A stretch of DNA of 64,000 bases, from contig NZ_KB907308.1 in NCBI RefSeq assembly GCF_000381925.1, positions 1,302,001 to 1,366,000 of the forward strand, in the 5' to 3' direction. Under the pieces are notes generated by a model that searched no databases, was not told where the DNA came from, and worked only from the letters and a program-made list of their open reading frames with translations. The translations under genes were made by a program, and so were the position numbers. The stretch is from Nocardia sp. BMG111209 (GTDB lineage: Bacteria; Actinomycetota; Actinomycetes; Mycobacteriales; Mycobacteriaceae). Below, piece by piece: positions 50,675 to 59,750 of this stretch (positions are counted from its first letter, which is position 1; the number at the start of each line of letters is the position of its first letter).

Positions 50675-51508
50675 ATGGCCGGTCGCCATCGCGCTGTGCC
50701 CACCGGGCGGGCGGCCGTAGCCGGTGCCGTACCGTTCGCCCTGGCCGTCGCCTGCATCAGCGACGCGGGATCCGCGCATGCGGCCGCCACCGCCGCGCCG
50801 ATCACCGACGACACGGATATGCCGGGCATCCACGATCTTTCGAGGCCCAGTCCCGAGTCCAACCGGCACGTGGCGCCCCAACCGGCCACCGCCGTACCGG
50901 AAGTCGCTCCCTTCGACACCCTGCCGACCCAGGGCGTGACCGCGGCGGACGACCAGAACGACACGAACGACATGAAAACCGCTGCGCCGCACCAGAATCA
51001 GCAGCCGGAAGCAGCCACCCCCGCACTCGACGCCACCCCCACCGCACCTTCGGCCGCCGCACCCGCACCCGCCACCCCGCCCCCGCCGCCCGTGCCGGAC
51101 ACCGAGCGCATCGGCCGGCACGCACTGCAGGGCGCCGGTGTCGGCGCCGCGGTCGTCGGCGTACCCGCCGCCGTCGTGGGCGGCCTGGCCGGCGGTGTGG
51201 TCGGCGCCGGTGTCGGCGCCGCCGCCGGACTCGTGGCCGGCACCGGTGGCGCCGCGCTGACCGCCATCGCCGCCGATGTGGCCCTGGCCGGTACCGGCGT
51301 CGGCGCCGCGGCGATCGTCCCGGCCGTGGCCGCCGAGGTCGTCGCCGCGCTCCCGGTCGCGGGTGGCGCGATGGTCGTCGGCGGTGTGGTCGGCGCGGGC
51401 GTCGGAGCCGCAGTCGGCGCCGCGGCCCTCGGCCTCCCCGCCGCCGCGGTGGGCGGCATCGTGGGTGCGGGCCTCGGCGCGGGCGCCGAAGCCGCCGGCC
51501 TGTCCTGA
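50675..51508 (+). CDS. Secreted or membrane-inserting Gly/Ala/Val-rich protein
   Basis: 277 residues from ATG 50675, chosen because AAGGAG ends about 10 bases upstream. The N-terminus is a signal peptide (VAGAVPFALAVACISDAGSAHA-A). A Pro/Ala/Asp-rich linker of about 110 residues follows, and residues 150-277 are almost purely Gly, Ala and Val in repeats like GGVVGAGVGAAAGLVAG and GAGVGAAVGAAALGL, which looks like glycine-zipper membrane-spanning or surface-assembly sequence. The function is not known to me. Confidence 0.75.
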   Translation: MAGRHRAVPTGRAAVAGAVPFALAVACISDAGSAHAAATAAPITDDTDMPGIHDLSRPSPESNRHVAPQPATAVPEVAPFDTLPTQGVTAADDQNDTNDMKTAAPHQNQQPEAATPALDATPTAPSAAAPAPATPPPPPVPDTERIGRHALQGAGVGAAVVGVPAAVVGGLAGGVVGAGVGAAAGLVAGTGGAALTAIAADVALAGTGVGAAAIVPAVAAEVVAALPVAGGAMVVGGVVGAGVGAAVGAAALGLPAAAVGGIVGAGLGAGAEAAGLS

Positions 51509-51512
51509 ACCC

Positions 51513-51544
51513 GTTTCCGGCCCGGCCCGCGCCGGGCCGGAAAC
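51513..51544 (+). terminator. Terminator hairpin after the Gly/Ala-rich protein gene
   Basis: A perfect 14-bp inverted repeat (arms 51513-51526 and 51531-51544) with a 4-base loop starts 4 bases after the stop codon. No run of T follows, as is common in GC-rich actinobacteria. Confidence 0.7.
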
Positions 51545-51558
51545 ACCTACCGCCCCAC

Positions 51559-51891
51559 CTATTCGTACGGTTCCCGCAGATATTCGTTCGTGCCGAACAC
51601 CTGCCGGACCGATTCCCGCCACCGCCCACCCGCCAGATAGTGACGTCGCACACCCCCACCGGCGGGCTCGATCAACCCCATGCGCTGCAACAGATTCAGA
51701 TCCCGTAGCGCCTGATCCCGGGTGAGCCCCTCGTCCGCCGCATAGGTGACCCGCCGCAGATTCCCCTCCGCGGCGGAGAACAACGCCATAGTGGTCCGCT
51801 CGTGCAGCCCGAGCTCCCCGCCAGGCTTGTCCTGCGGATCCAGGTCGGGGTTCGATGCAACTCGGCCACTGTGCGACCAGCATCGTCGCAT
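51559..51891 (-). pseudogene. Winged-helix fragment resembling the C-terminus of a Fic-type protein
   Basis: 110 residues. The part from TTMALFSAAEGNLRRVTYAADEGL through RDQALRDLNLLQRMGLIEPAGGGVRRHYLAGGRW is a winged helix of the sort that follows the Fic domain in many AMP-transferase proteins. The Fic core motif (HxFxDGNGR) is missing, and the first 25 residues look like shadow sequence, so this is probably a remnant. It lies 42 bases after a NERD-like gene on the same strand. It could instead be a small independent regulator. Confidence 0.5.
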
Positions 51892-51933
51892 CGGTGCGAT
51901 CCGGATGTCCCGGTCGGTTGCATCCGGGGGCGG

Positions 51934-52587
51934 TCAGCGTTCGCGGATCGGCGGGGGTGCGACGTATTCGGCCATTGCTTCGGCGAGGGCGGTGGGGTCG
52001 GCGGCGTAGAGGTGGTGCAGGTCCAGGGAGTCGAGCAGGGGGGCGATGTGGTCGGAGGTCCATTCGACCGGTTGGTCGGAGACTCGGTCGAGGTAGTAGC
52101 GGAAGACGTCGAAGTCCTCGACGATGATGTCGGTCATGGGTGCGGGCCGGGGGGCGTCCAGGCCGGGGACGTCCTGGCCGGGCAGGAGCAGGACGAGGAT
52201 CAGGCCGTGGACGGCGGCGGGGGCGCCGGTGGTCTGTTCGAGCCAGTTCTCGGTGGCCGTGATGTCGGCGTGCATCCGGTCCATCGGATCGTCGCCGTCC
52301 TCGTTGCCGGGGAGGGCGGCGGGTTGTCCGTCGGCCATGTGCCAGGGGCCGTCCGGCGGCACCACCAGCACACCGTCCTGGCTGGTATGAAAACCCTTGA
52401 TTGCCACGGCAATACAGCGCTGCGGGGTCCAGATCAGTGCGTCGAGTCGGCGAGTGTTGCGGTCGCGGTCGGGGATTCGGAGGTTCATCAGGACCACGCC
52501 CGGTTGTTCGGGACTCCACCGAATCCATTCGGCGAAGCGCTCTTCCGCCGTCGACAGCGCCGACGCATCATCGATCAGGAGCAACAC
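51934..52587 (-). CDS. NERD-like domain protein
   Basis: 217 residues from GTG 52587, chosen because GGGGAGG lies 5 bases upstream; the open frame continues to 52644. Residues about 35-75 read RRLDALIWTPQRCIAVAIKGFH, similar to the core of NERD nuclease-related domains (Asp, then Glu/Gln-x-Lys; here AIKG). The rest is a helical/beta part ending HHLYAADPTALAEAMAEYV. NERD domains are thought to be nuclease-like and occur in defence and plasmid-borne genes. Catalytic residues are not fully seen, so activity is uncertain. Confidence 0.6.
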   Translation of the reverse strand: MLLLIDDASALSTAEERFAEWIRWSPEQPGVVLMNLRIPDRDRNTRRLDALIWTPQRCIAVAIKGFHTSQDGVLVVPPDGPWHMADGQPAALPGNEDGDDPMDRMHADITATENWLEQTTGAPAAVHGLILVLLLPGQDVPGLDAPRPAPMTDIIVEDFDVFRYYLDRVSDQPVEWTSDHIAPLLDSLDLHHLYAADPTALAEAMAEYVAPPPIRER

Positions 52588-52889
52588 GACTACCTCCCCA
52601 CTGGTACCGCCGGTGTGCACGTGCGGACGAAAAGGTCTGGGCACGTGCGTGGTTCGAGCTTAGCTCGCGAAGGTGGGCCGGCGCGTTGATGTTTCGATAT
52701 CCGTGCTGCCGGGGTGGCGCTCGGGCGCTTCGGCGGGGGTTCGGGCCGAGCCGGCGGTGCGTGCTCGGTCCGGTCTCGATCTGGTCGAGGCGGCCGGGAA
52801 ATGGGCCGGAATCCGGCCGGGCGCGTGGATCGTAGAGCGGGTCGGCACCCGCGCCCGGCCCACGACATCCGACCGGAAGGAACGGCAGC
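52588..52889. other. Intergenic stretch without a clear gene
   Basis: 302 bases between the divergent NERD-like and SDR genes. The open frames here are Arg/Pro-rich and without ribosome sites. It should hold the promoters of both genes. AAGGAA shortly before 52890 is the ribosome site of the SDR. Confidence 0.5.
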
Positions 52890-53660
52890 ATGGCTCGTCT
52901 CCAGAACAAGGTCGTCCTCGTCACCGGCGCCGCAAACGGGATCGGCGCCGCGACCGTCGCCCGGTTCGCCGCCGAGGGCGCCGTGGTGGTCGCCACCGAC
53001 ATCGACGAGGCCGCGGGCCGGGCGGTGGTGGCGGAGGTCGCGGCAGGCGGGGGCCGGGCCGAATTCCGCACCCAGGACGTCAGCGACGAGGAGGGCTGGA
53101 TCCGGGTCACCGCGCACGCCCTCACCGCGCACGGGCGGATCGACGTGCTGGTCAACAATGCCGGGATCTACATCATCAGCCCGCTCGCGGAGACCACGCT
53201 CGAGGACTGGAACCGGCTGATGGCGGTCAACGTCACGGGGGTGTTCCTCGGGATGAAGCACACCGCGCCGAAGATGGCCGAGAACGGCGGCGGCGCGATT
53301 CTGAACCTGTCCTCGATCGCTGGCCTGGTCGGCGTGGCCGGGCACACCCTGTACGGGGCCAGCAAGGGGGCGGTCCGCACGATGTCCAAGGATGTGGCCG
53401 CCGAATACGCCGCCGCCAACGTGCGGGTGAATTCGATACATCCCACCTACGTCAAGACCGCGATGGCCGAATACGGCGCCGCCGCGGCCGGCAGCACGCT
53501 CGAGGCGCTCGGCCCGAAACTGTCACCGCTGGGCCGCATCGCCGAGCCGGCCGACGTGGTGAACTTCCTGGTCTTCCTCGCCTCCGACGAGGCGAGCTAT
53601 CTGACCGGCTCGGAATACACCATCGACGGTGGCGGCACCACCCTGATCAGTCTCGGGTGA
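52890..53660 (+). CDS. Short-chain dehydrogenase/reductase (3-alpha/20-beta-HSD-like)
   Basis: 256 residues from ATG 52890. Motifs: VTGAANGIGAATVARFA, NNAGIYI, LNLSSIAGLVGVAGHTLYGASKGAV (catalytic Ser, Tyr and Lys) and LTGSEYTIDGGGTT. The layout is that of hydroxysteroid dehydrogenases of the NAD-dependent kind, though the substrate cannot be fixed. It stands alone upstream of the kinase gene. Confidence 0.92.
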   Translation: MARLQNKVVLVTGAANGIGAATVARFAAEGAVVVATDIDEAAGRAVVAEVAAGGGRAEFRTQDVSDEEGWIRVTAHALTAHGRIDVLVNNAGIYIISPLAETTLEDWNRLMAVNVTGVFLGMKHTAPKMAENGGGAILNLSSIAGLVGVAGHTLYGASKGAVRTMSKDVAAEYAAANVRVNSIHPTYVKTAMAEYGAAAAGSTLEALGPKLSPLGRIAEPADVVNFLVFLASDEASYLTGSEYTIDGGGTTLISLG

Positions 53661-53758
53661 GGCGGGCAACGGTGAATCCGACTACCCTTGACTCCCGAGG
53701 ATCCGAGGCTGATCGGAGCGACCTCGGCTCCGAATCGAACGGCGACTGACGAGCGACC

Positions 53759-56700
53759 ATGGACCGATCGGATGGTGTTCCGACCCAACGAGACATGTCG
53801 ACGGGCATCGTCGCCGAGCTGGCGGCGGCCGGTTTCGACGTTCCCGAGGAGATCGGACGCGGCGGTTCCGGAGTGGTGTACCGGTGCCTGGAATACGGCC
53901 TGGAACGCTACGTCGCGGTCAAGGTGCTCCGATCCGAGGTGGCCGGCGCCGAGCGCGAACGGTTCGTCCGGGAACAGCAGGCCCTGGGCCGATTGTCCGG
54001 GCATCCGCACATCGTGCCGGTCTTCACCGTCGACGTCGCCGCGAGCGGCCGTCCGTATCTGGTGATGCCCTACTTCGCGCGCGGCTCGCTGGACCACGTA
54101 CTGCGCGAATCGGGGCCGCTGCGCTGGCCCGAGGTGCTGTCGATCGGGGTCAAGATGGCGGGGGCGCTGGCGTCGGCGCATGCGCTCGGCATCGTGCATC
54201 GCGACGTCAAACCGGACAACATCCTGCTCACCGACTACGGCGAACCCCAGCTGTCGGATTTCGGGATCGCCGCGTTCGGGGCGGCCGCGCTGCCGACGAT
54301 GATCGACGGCACGCCGGCCTTCACCGCGCCCGAGGTCCTGCGCGGCCGGGCCCCGACGCCCGCCGCCGATGTGTACGCGCTGGCCGCGACGCTGTACTGC
54401 CTGCTCACGGGGCATTCGCCGTTCGAGCGCCGGACCGGGGAACCGATCGAGGTCCAGTTGGCCCGCATCACCGCGTCGCGACTGGTCGATCTGCGCGACT
54501 ACGGCATTCCGGACGCGGTCTGCGCGGTACTCGAATCGGCGATGGCAATGGATCCCCCGGAACGACCGGCGGCGGCGACCGCGTTCGGGGAGCGGCTGCG
54601 CGATGTGCAGCGCCGCTCCGGGCAGCCGATCGACGTCATGGCGGTGCCCGCGGACCTGTCCGCCGCCGAACCGACCGGCGCGCTGCCCGCCTACGCGGCC
54701 GGGTCGGTGTCCGATCCGCCGCCGCCCATCGCGGCGACCAAGTTCCGGCCGCCGAACGCGCCGCGGACCGCGGTCGAGCGGACCCGGCTGCTGGAGACCC
54801 TGCGCCACAGCAGCCGGCGCCGATTGATTCTCGTGCACGGGCCCGCGGGCTTCGGCAAGACCACGCTGGCCGCGCAGTGGGCCCACGAGGTGGAATCCGC
54901 CGGAACACCGGTGGCCTGGCTCAGCGCCGATCCCGACGACGACAACGTGGTGTGGTTCCTCACCCACCTCATCGAGGCGATCCGCGGCGTGCGGCCGGAA
55001 CTGGCCCGGGAGATGGGCGCCCTGCTGGAGGGCCGGACCTCCGACGCCACCCGCTCGGTGCTGTCGGCGCTGATCGACGAGATCCACGACAGCGGCCGGG
55101 AGATCCTGCTCGTCGTGGACGACTGGCAGCGGGTCCGCGGCCGGCACACCCTCCAGGCGATGGATTACCTGCTGCGCAACGGTTGTCATCATCTGCGGAT
55201 CCTGGTGACCGGGCGGAACCGATCCGGACTACCGTTGTCCACCTTGCTCGTACAGGACGAGCTGGTCGAAATCGACGCCGCCGCATTGCGTTTCGACTCC
55301 GGCGAGGCGAGGACCTTCCTGGTCGACCGCAACGGCCTGGTGTTGAACGCCGACGAGGTGGACAAGGTGCAGCAGTCCACCGAGGGCTGGGCCGCCGGAC
55401 TGCAACTGGCCCAGCTGTCGCTGAACGGCCGCGACGATCCGGCCGGCTTCATCGACAACCTCACCGGCCGGTACCACATGATCGGCGAATACCTGACCGA
55501 GAACGTGCTCGACTCGCTGGAACCGTCGCTGCTGGACTTCCTGATGGCGACCACGACCACCGGCAAGATCCGCGCCGATCTGGCCGTGGCACTGTCCGGC
55601 CGGGCCGACAGCCAGGATCTGTTGCAGCAGATCGCCGATCGCAATCTGTTCCTCCAGCGCCTGGACGACACCGACGAATGGTTCCGCTACCACCGTTTGT
55701 TCGCGGATCACCTGCAGCGCAAGCTCGCCCAGCAGGATCCGGATCGGGTGACGGCGCTGCACGGCCGAGCCGCGGAATGGTTCGCCGAACACGACATGCT
55801 GGTCGAGGCCGTCGATCACGCGCTGGCCGCCGACGAGTCCGAGCGCGCGGTGGAGTTGGTGGAGCTGCACTGCGCGGGCCTGATCCAGTCGTTCCGGATG
55901 GCGACGTTCCTCGGCCTGATGGCGAAACTGCCCAGCCCCCTGACGGAATCGCGGCCGCGCCTGCAATTGAGCGCGGCCTGGGCCTATCTCGGCATGGAGC
56001 GCAGCACCCAGGTGCGGCTCGCGCTGGACCGGGTGCTGGCGGCGGTGGCCGGTGGTGACCTCCCGGACCACGAAACCCTCGGCGTGCGAATGGAAGTGGC
56101 CGCGATCGAGGGCCTGGACCGATATCTGGTCGACCGGTTCGACGGCCTGCCCGCGATATTGGCCGAGCACCTCGACGACTCGACCCCGCCGATCGTCGGC
56201 GTGGCCTCCTCCGACCTCGCGGGCTTCGCCGCCCTGAACCGCTACGACTTCACCGAGGTGGACCAGTGGTTCCGGTCCGCGGTCCGCTACGGCGCGGTGG
56301 TGGGCCCGGTGTTGTTGCAGCACAGCCACTGTCTGGCCGGGCTGGCCGCGACCGAACGCCTGGACATCGCCGCCGCCGAGGGGCACTACACCGCCCCCGT
56401 GCGAGTGCCCCGCAGCGCGGATCTGGGCGTCCGGATCGCGATGGAGGTCGGTGCGCTGCTCGGCGCGCTGCGCTATCTACAGGGCCGGCTCGACGAGGCC
56501 GACCGATTGCTGCGCGCCGCCGGGACGCTCGACCGGCACGCGGGCGCGGTGGACTTCCTGATCGCCACCTACGCCGTGGCCGCCCGGCTGGCCACGGTCC
56601 GCGGCGACCGCGACCGCGCCGAACGGCTGCTCACCACCGGTGGCCGGATCGCGCAGGAGAAATCCGTGCCCCGCATGGCCGCCGCGATCGTCAACGAGCG

Positions 56701-57100
56701 GGTGCGCGCGGGCCTGCCGATCCCGGACGAGACGCGCGCCGAGTTGCTGAATCGACCACCGTATCGGCGGCACGACAACAGGATTCGCGCCGCCACCGCG
56801 GAACTCGACGAGGATTCGGCGATCCGGCTGTTGCTGGCCGCGGGCACCCCGGCCGATATCGAGACCGCCGCCCGCCGTGCGGAATCCGTGGTCCGGGAGA
56901 TCGCGACCCAGTACCGGCCGCGCGCTCTGCTGGAGGCGCGTCTGCGGTACGCCTGCTGCCGCTGGGCCGCGGGCGCCTGCGAGGAGGCGAAAGAGATTGT
57001 GCGCCCGGCACTGTCGTTGTGCGCCGAACTGGGCGTGCCGCGACTCGTCCGGGACGGCGGCCCCGGCATCGAGGCCGTGCTCGCGGCGCTGGACGAGTGA
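53759..57100 (+). CDS. pknK: PknK-type Ser/Thr protein kinase with STAND-class ATPase
   Basis: 1113 residues, close to mycobacterial PknK (about 1110). Residues about 23-290 are the kinase: glycine loop EIGRGGSGVVYRC, Lys in YVAVKVL, HRDVKPDNIL (near residue 147), LSDFGIAAFG and TPAFTAPEVLRG. A Walker A GPAGFGKTTLAAQW near residue 361 starts a MalT/LuxR-like ATPase domain with LLVVDDWQRV as Walker B. The C-terminal half is helical TPR-like repeats, and no LuxR-type HTH is seen. In mycobacteria PknK slows growth under stress and regulates translation and transcription; the same role is inferred here. Confidence 0.92.
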   Translation: MDRSDGVPTQRDMSTGIVAELAAAGFDVPEEIGRGGSGVVYRCLEYGLERYVAVKVLRSEVAGAERERFVREQQALGRLSGHPHIVPVFTVDVAASGRPYLVMPYFARGSLDHVLRESGPLRWPEVLSIGVKMAGALASAHALGIVHRDVKPDNILLTDYGEPQLSDFGIAAFGAAALPTMIDGTPAFTAPEVLRGRAPTPAADVYALAATLYCLLTGHSPFERRTGEPIEVQLARITASRLVDLRDYGIPDAVCAVLESAMAMDPPERPAAATAFGERLRDVQRRSGQPIDVMAVPADLSAAEPTGALPAYAAGSVSDPPPPIAATKFRPPNAPRTAVERTRLLETLRHSSRRRLILVHGPAGFGKTTLAAQWAHEVESAGTPVAWLSADPDDDNVVWFLTHLIEAIRGVRPELAREMGALLEGRTSDATRSVLSALIDEIHDSGREILLVVDDWQRVRGRHTLQAMDYLLRNGCHHLRILVTGRNRSGLPLSTLLVQDELVEIDAAALRFDSGEARTFLVDRNGLVLNADEVDKVQQSTEGWAAGLQLAQLSLNGRDDPAGFIDNLTGRYHMIGEYLTENVLDSLEPSLLDFLMATTTTGKIRADLAVALSGRADSQDLLQQIADRNLFLQRLDDTDEWFRYHRLFADHLQRKLAQQDPDRVTALHGRAAEWFAEHDMLVEAVDHALAADESERAVELVELHCAGLIQSFRMATFLGLMAKLPSPLTESRPRLQLSAAWAYLGMERSTQVRLALDRVLAAVAGGDLPDHETLGVRMEVAAIEGLDRYLVDRFDGLPAILAEHLDDSTPPIVGVASSDLAGFAALNRYDFTEVDQWFRSAVRYGAVVGPVLLQHSHCLAGLAATERLDIAAAEGHYTAPVRVPRSADLGVRIAMEVGALLGALRYLQGRLDEADRLLRAAGTLDRHAGAVDFLIATYAVAARLATVRGDRDRAERLLTTGGRIAQEKSVPRMAAAIVNERVRAGLPIPDETRAELLNRPPYRRHDNRIRAATAELDEDSAIRLLLAAGTPADIETAARRAESVVREIATQYRPRALLEARLRYACCRWAAGACEEAKEIVRPALSLCAELGVPRLVRDGGPGIEAVLAALDE

Positions 57101-57163
57101 GACTTCGGCCTACTCGCGCCAGAATCTATTGATTTTCGATCGATTACGAACGATTATCGATAC

Positions 57164-57664
57164 GTGCATCGCTTCCTGGTGGTCCTGCTCCAACTCGGTA
57201 TCGTCGCGGCCTTCGCCGCCGGACTGTTCGGTCAGATCGTCGTCGTCCCCACCACCGGCGCCGACGAGGTCGACCAGTATCCCCCGTACGCGCCCTACGC
57301 GGTCCCGTACGAGTCGGTGGCGATCGTCGGAATCGCCTGTGTCCAAATCGCTCTGATCGCGACGTGGATGCTGCTGGCCCTGGTCCGCCGCAACTCGATC
57401 TTCAGCCCGGACGCGACCCGGTGGCTGAACGTCGTGATCGGCAGCGCGGTCGGCGGCACGCTGCTCGCCGCCGGCGTGGTGGTCCACCTGTTCTTCGGCA
57501 GCGTGCCCTCCCCCGACGACGGCTGCACCGAGATCACGGGCCTGTTCGGCAACGCGGTCCTGGGCACCGCCGCCGGGATCGCGCTGGTGATGTTCCTGGT
57601 CATCGTGCGCACCCTGCTGCGCAAGGCCACCGCGTTGCAGACCGAGATGGCCGAGGTCGTCTGA
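57164..57664 (+). CDS. DUF2975-type membrane protein
   Basis: 166 residues from GTG 57164. Four hydrophobic helices are visible (VVLLQLGIVAAFAAGLFGQIVVV, VAIVGIACVQIALIATWMLLALV, VVIGSAVGGTLLAAGVVVHLFF, GNAVLGTAAGIALVMFLVIVRTLL), the DUF2975 layout. The stop overlaps the start of a short HTH gene (TGATG), the usual partner of this family. Confidence 0.88.
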   Translation: MHRFLVVLLQLGIVAAFAAGLFGQIVVVPTTGADEVDQYPPYAPYAVPYESVAIVGIACVQIALIATWMLLALVRRNSIFSPDATRWLNVVIGSAVGGTLLAAGVVVHLFFGSVPSPDDGCTEITGLFGNAVLGTAAGIALVMFLVIVRTLLRKATALQTEMAEVV

Positions 57665-57876
57665 TGGCGGTGGTCGTCGACATCGATGTGCTGCTCGCCG
57701 CGCGGAAGATGTCGGTCGGGGAGTTCGCCACCGCGGTGGGCATCACCCCGGCCAATGTCGCCGTCCTGAAGAACGGCCGCGCGAAAGCCGTGCGGTTCAG
57801 CACCCTCGACGCGATCTGCCGGGTCCTCGGCTGCCAGCCCGGCGACATCCTGCGGTGGGTCCCGGATCCGGAGTAG
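57664..57876 (+). CDS. Small XRE-type HTH protein (YozG-like)
   Basis: 70 residues from ATG 57664. Nearly the whole protein is one helix-turn-helix: VLLAARKMSVGEFATAVGITPANVAVLKNGRAKAVRFSTLDAICRVLGCQPGDIL (here quoted in pieces: MSVGEFATAVGITPANV and FSTLDAICRVLGCQPGD). It is translation-coupled to the DUF2975 membrane gene and probably regulates it. Confidence 0.92.
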   Translation: MAVVVDIDVLLAARKMSVGEFATAVGITPANVAVLKNGRAKAVRFSTLDAICRVLGCQPGDILRWVPDPE

Positions 57877-57924
57877 ACATTTCGGATCGCGAAACTTGTC
57901 GGTACCCCGCGCAATGATGCCGCT

Positions 57925-58113
57925 ATGAACATTCCCCCCGTTCGGCGACACCCCTTGCGACCGGTCGACGACACGTTCGGCTGGGACATCAGCCCGGTCT
58001 GCGGCCACCGCGCCGCCGACTGCTGCGCCGGCTGCGACGCCTGCACGATCTGCGACGGCGAATGCTATTGCAGCGCGGTCGACGACGAGCCGCTGTACCT
58101 CCTCGCCGGCTGA
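57925..58113 (+). CDS. Cysteine-rich miniprotein
   Basis: 62 residues from ATG 57925. Eight Cys and one His occur within residues 25-50 (VCGHRAADCC, AGCDACTICDG, ECYCSAV), which would bind one or more Zn, Cu or Fe ions, as in metallothioneins or treble-clef fragments. The end overlaps the convergent membrane gene by 49 bases. No ribosome site is strong. The family is not known to me. Confidence 0.6.
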   Translation: MNIPPVRRHPLRPVDDTFGWDISPVCGHRAADCCAGCDACTICDGECYCSAVDDEPLYLLAG

Positions 58114-58706
58114 GCCGATCGCCGGGCCGCCACCAGGAACGCGGCCTGGGCCGCGGTGTTGCAGAGCTGCTCCGTCCATTGCAGCGCGACGGTCTGGTCG
58201 GGGCGCGAGCCCAACGGGCCGAGGACGAAGAAGCTCACGAGCTGGATGCCGAACAGCACGGCTGTGGTCGTATCGCCCGCCCGGCGAGCGAGCCCGATGA
58301 GCCGGAACCCGGTCAGCGTCGCGAAGACGGTGGCGCTCACCAGCATCGGCAGTGGACTGCGGGCCAGGATCGCCACGAGCGCACTCGCCGCGATGACGGC
58401 GGCCGCGGCCACTCGGTGCGCGATGCGCGCGGAGTCGCGGGTCAAGGTCAGGTACAGCAGCGCGAATCCACAGGTCAGCAGCGGAAAGAGCATGCCCCGC
58501 AACCACGGTAGGTCGGGCCCGCCGGCCGCCGCGATCAATTTGGCCGTGGCCTTGGCGAATCCGCCGGCGCCGATCAGCGCCGCCGCCACCACGATCCGGT
58601 ACCCCGGGCCGCGGCGGTGCAACAACAGCACGCCGCAGGTGGTGAGCAGCACCGGCACGAAGTCCTCGACGGCCAGCGGGACCGGGTAGTTCAGGGGTGC
58701 GCTCAT
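58065..58706 (-). CDS. Polytopic membrane protein, unknown function
   Basis: 213 residues from ATG 58706 (a longer frame reaches 58784). About six to seven hydrophobic helices: DFVPVLLTTCGVLLLH, IVVAAALIGAGGFAKATAKL, LPWLRGMLFPLLTCGFALLYLTL, HRVAAAAVIAASALVAILA, LVSATVFATLTGFRLIGLA, AVLFGIQLVSFFVLGPLG. No motif lets me name the transport or signalling role. The last 16 residues overlap the Cys-rich gene. Confidence 0.75.
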   Translation of the reverse strand: MSAPLNYPVPLAVEDFVPVLLTTCGVLLLHRRGPGYRIVVAAALIGAGGFAKATAKLIAAAGGPDLPWLRGMLFPLLTCGFALLYLTLTRDSARIAHRVAAAAVIAASALVAILARSPLPMLVSATVFATLTGFRLIGLARRAGDTTTAVLFGIQLVSFFVLGPLGSRPDQTVALQWTEQLCNTAAQAAFLVAARRSAQPARRYSGSSSTALQ

Positions 58707-58838
58707 CGGCGTTTCGAACAAGGAAACCGCGTATCCATCCGACGATTCTGCCCGGCGCCGATACGGCTGTCCACCCGGACGCACGGTGCCCGGTCGCGAT
58801 CGCGACCGGGCACCGTGACGGTATGTGCGGAATGGTTC

Positions 58839-59750
58839 CTAGTGACCGACGGCCAGCAGTTGGTCGAGGAAGGTGCGGTAGCTCCGCAGCGCCTGTCGCA
58901 GATCCTCGGTGACGTCGCCGCCATCCGAGTCACGCGACCAACGGCCCTCGAGCGCTTGCTTCCGTTCGGCGAGAACGGTTGTCAGCTGCTGGATGGTCTC
59001 GGTGACGAGCTCGTCCGCCTTCACGACCGCATCGCGCGGATCGTCGACGAAGTTGCCCTGCGCCTCCCGGAACCGGGTGCGCAGCCCGTCGATATCGGAC
59101 GTCGCGAACAGCGGGCCGGGATCCGATCCCGCTCCGGCGGGCGCCGGCGCGGTCTGCTCGGATGTGCCGAAGCCGTTGGCCTCCAGGCGTTCCGCGACCA
59201 CTCCGGGATCCGAGCCGAGGGCCTGCTCGCCCTCCACGTCGGACGCCTGGCCGTCGGCCTCCGCCACCCGGTCGCCGGCTTCCGCCGCGGGCAGACCGGT
59301 TTCGGGCTCGAGCACCGGCTCGCCGGACTCGGGCTCGTATTCGCCTGTGCGGGAGCCGGACTCCTGCTCGAATTCGCCTTCGCGGGAGTCGTTTTCGAGG
59401 TGCGCACTGTCCGCGTCCCGATCGGCGCCGAGGTCGTCGGCCGTTTCCGGCCGGGACCCGAGGCCACGTTCCTCGTCCGCCGACTCGGATTCGACACCGT
59501 GCTCGCCGGCCGATTCGGCGTCGTACTCGCCCGGCTCGGCCGCCGCCGCGGGTGACCGCTCGCCGAGGTCGTCGGCGGGTTCCCCGTACGCCGCGGCGGA
59601 TTCGGTTCCGTCGGCCTCGTCGTCGCGGAGATGCTGTGCGCGTTCGGTTTCCGGATCCACCTCGGCATCGATGATCTCGTGCTCGGTGTTGTCGTGCGGA
59701 AACTTCGTGTCCGCATGGTCAGCGTGCGGCCGGTCGTGTTCTACGGTCAT
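58839..59750 (-). CDS. Acidic protein with C-terminal helical domain
   Basis: 303 residues from ATG 59750 (overlap ATGA with the preceding gene). The first 195 residues are low-complexity Glu/Asp/Ala/Gly/Ser (GESGEPVLEPETGLPAAEAG, EYDAESAGEHGVESESADEE). The last 95 residues are a folded helical domain, LRTRFREAQGNFVDDPRDAVVKADELVTETIQQL. That domain is also found in the gene just upstream. The protein has no signal peptide. Confidence 0.8.
   Translation of the reverse strand: MTVEHDRPHADHADTKFPHDNTEHEIIDAEVDPETERAQHLRDDEADGTESAAAYGEPADDLGERSPAAAAEPGEYDAESAGEHGVESESADEERGLGSRPETADDLGADRDADSAHLENDSREGEFEQESGSRTGEYEPESGEPVLEPETGLPAAEAGDRVAEADGQASDVEGEQALGSDPGVVAERLEANGFGTSEQTAPAPAGAGSDPGPLFATSDIDGLRTRFREAQGNFVDDPRDAVVKADELVTETIQQLTTVLAERKQALEGRWSRDSDGGDVTEDLRQALRSYRTFLDQLLAVGH

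Noticed and set aside
50618..52528. A 636-residue minus-strand frame
   Set aside because: It is antisense to the Gly/Ala-rich gene and overlaps the NERD-like gene in another frame; composition is that of a shadow.
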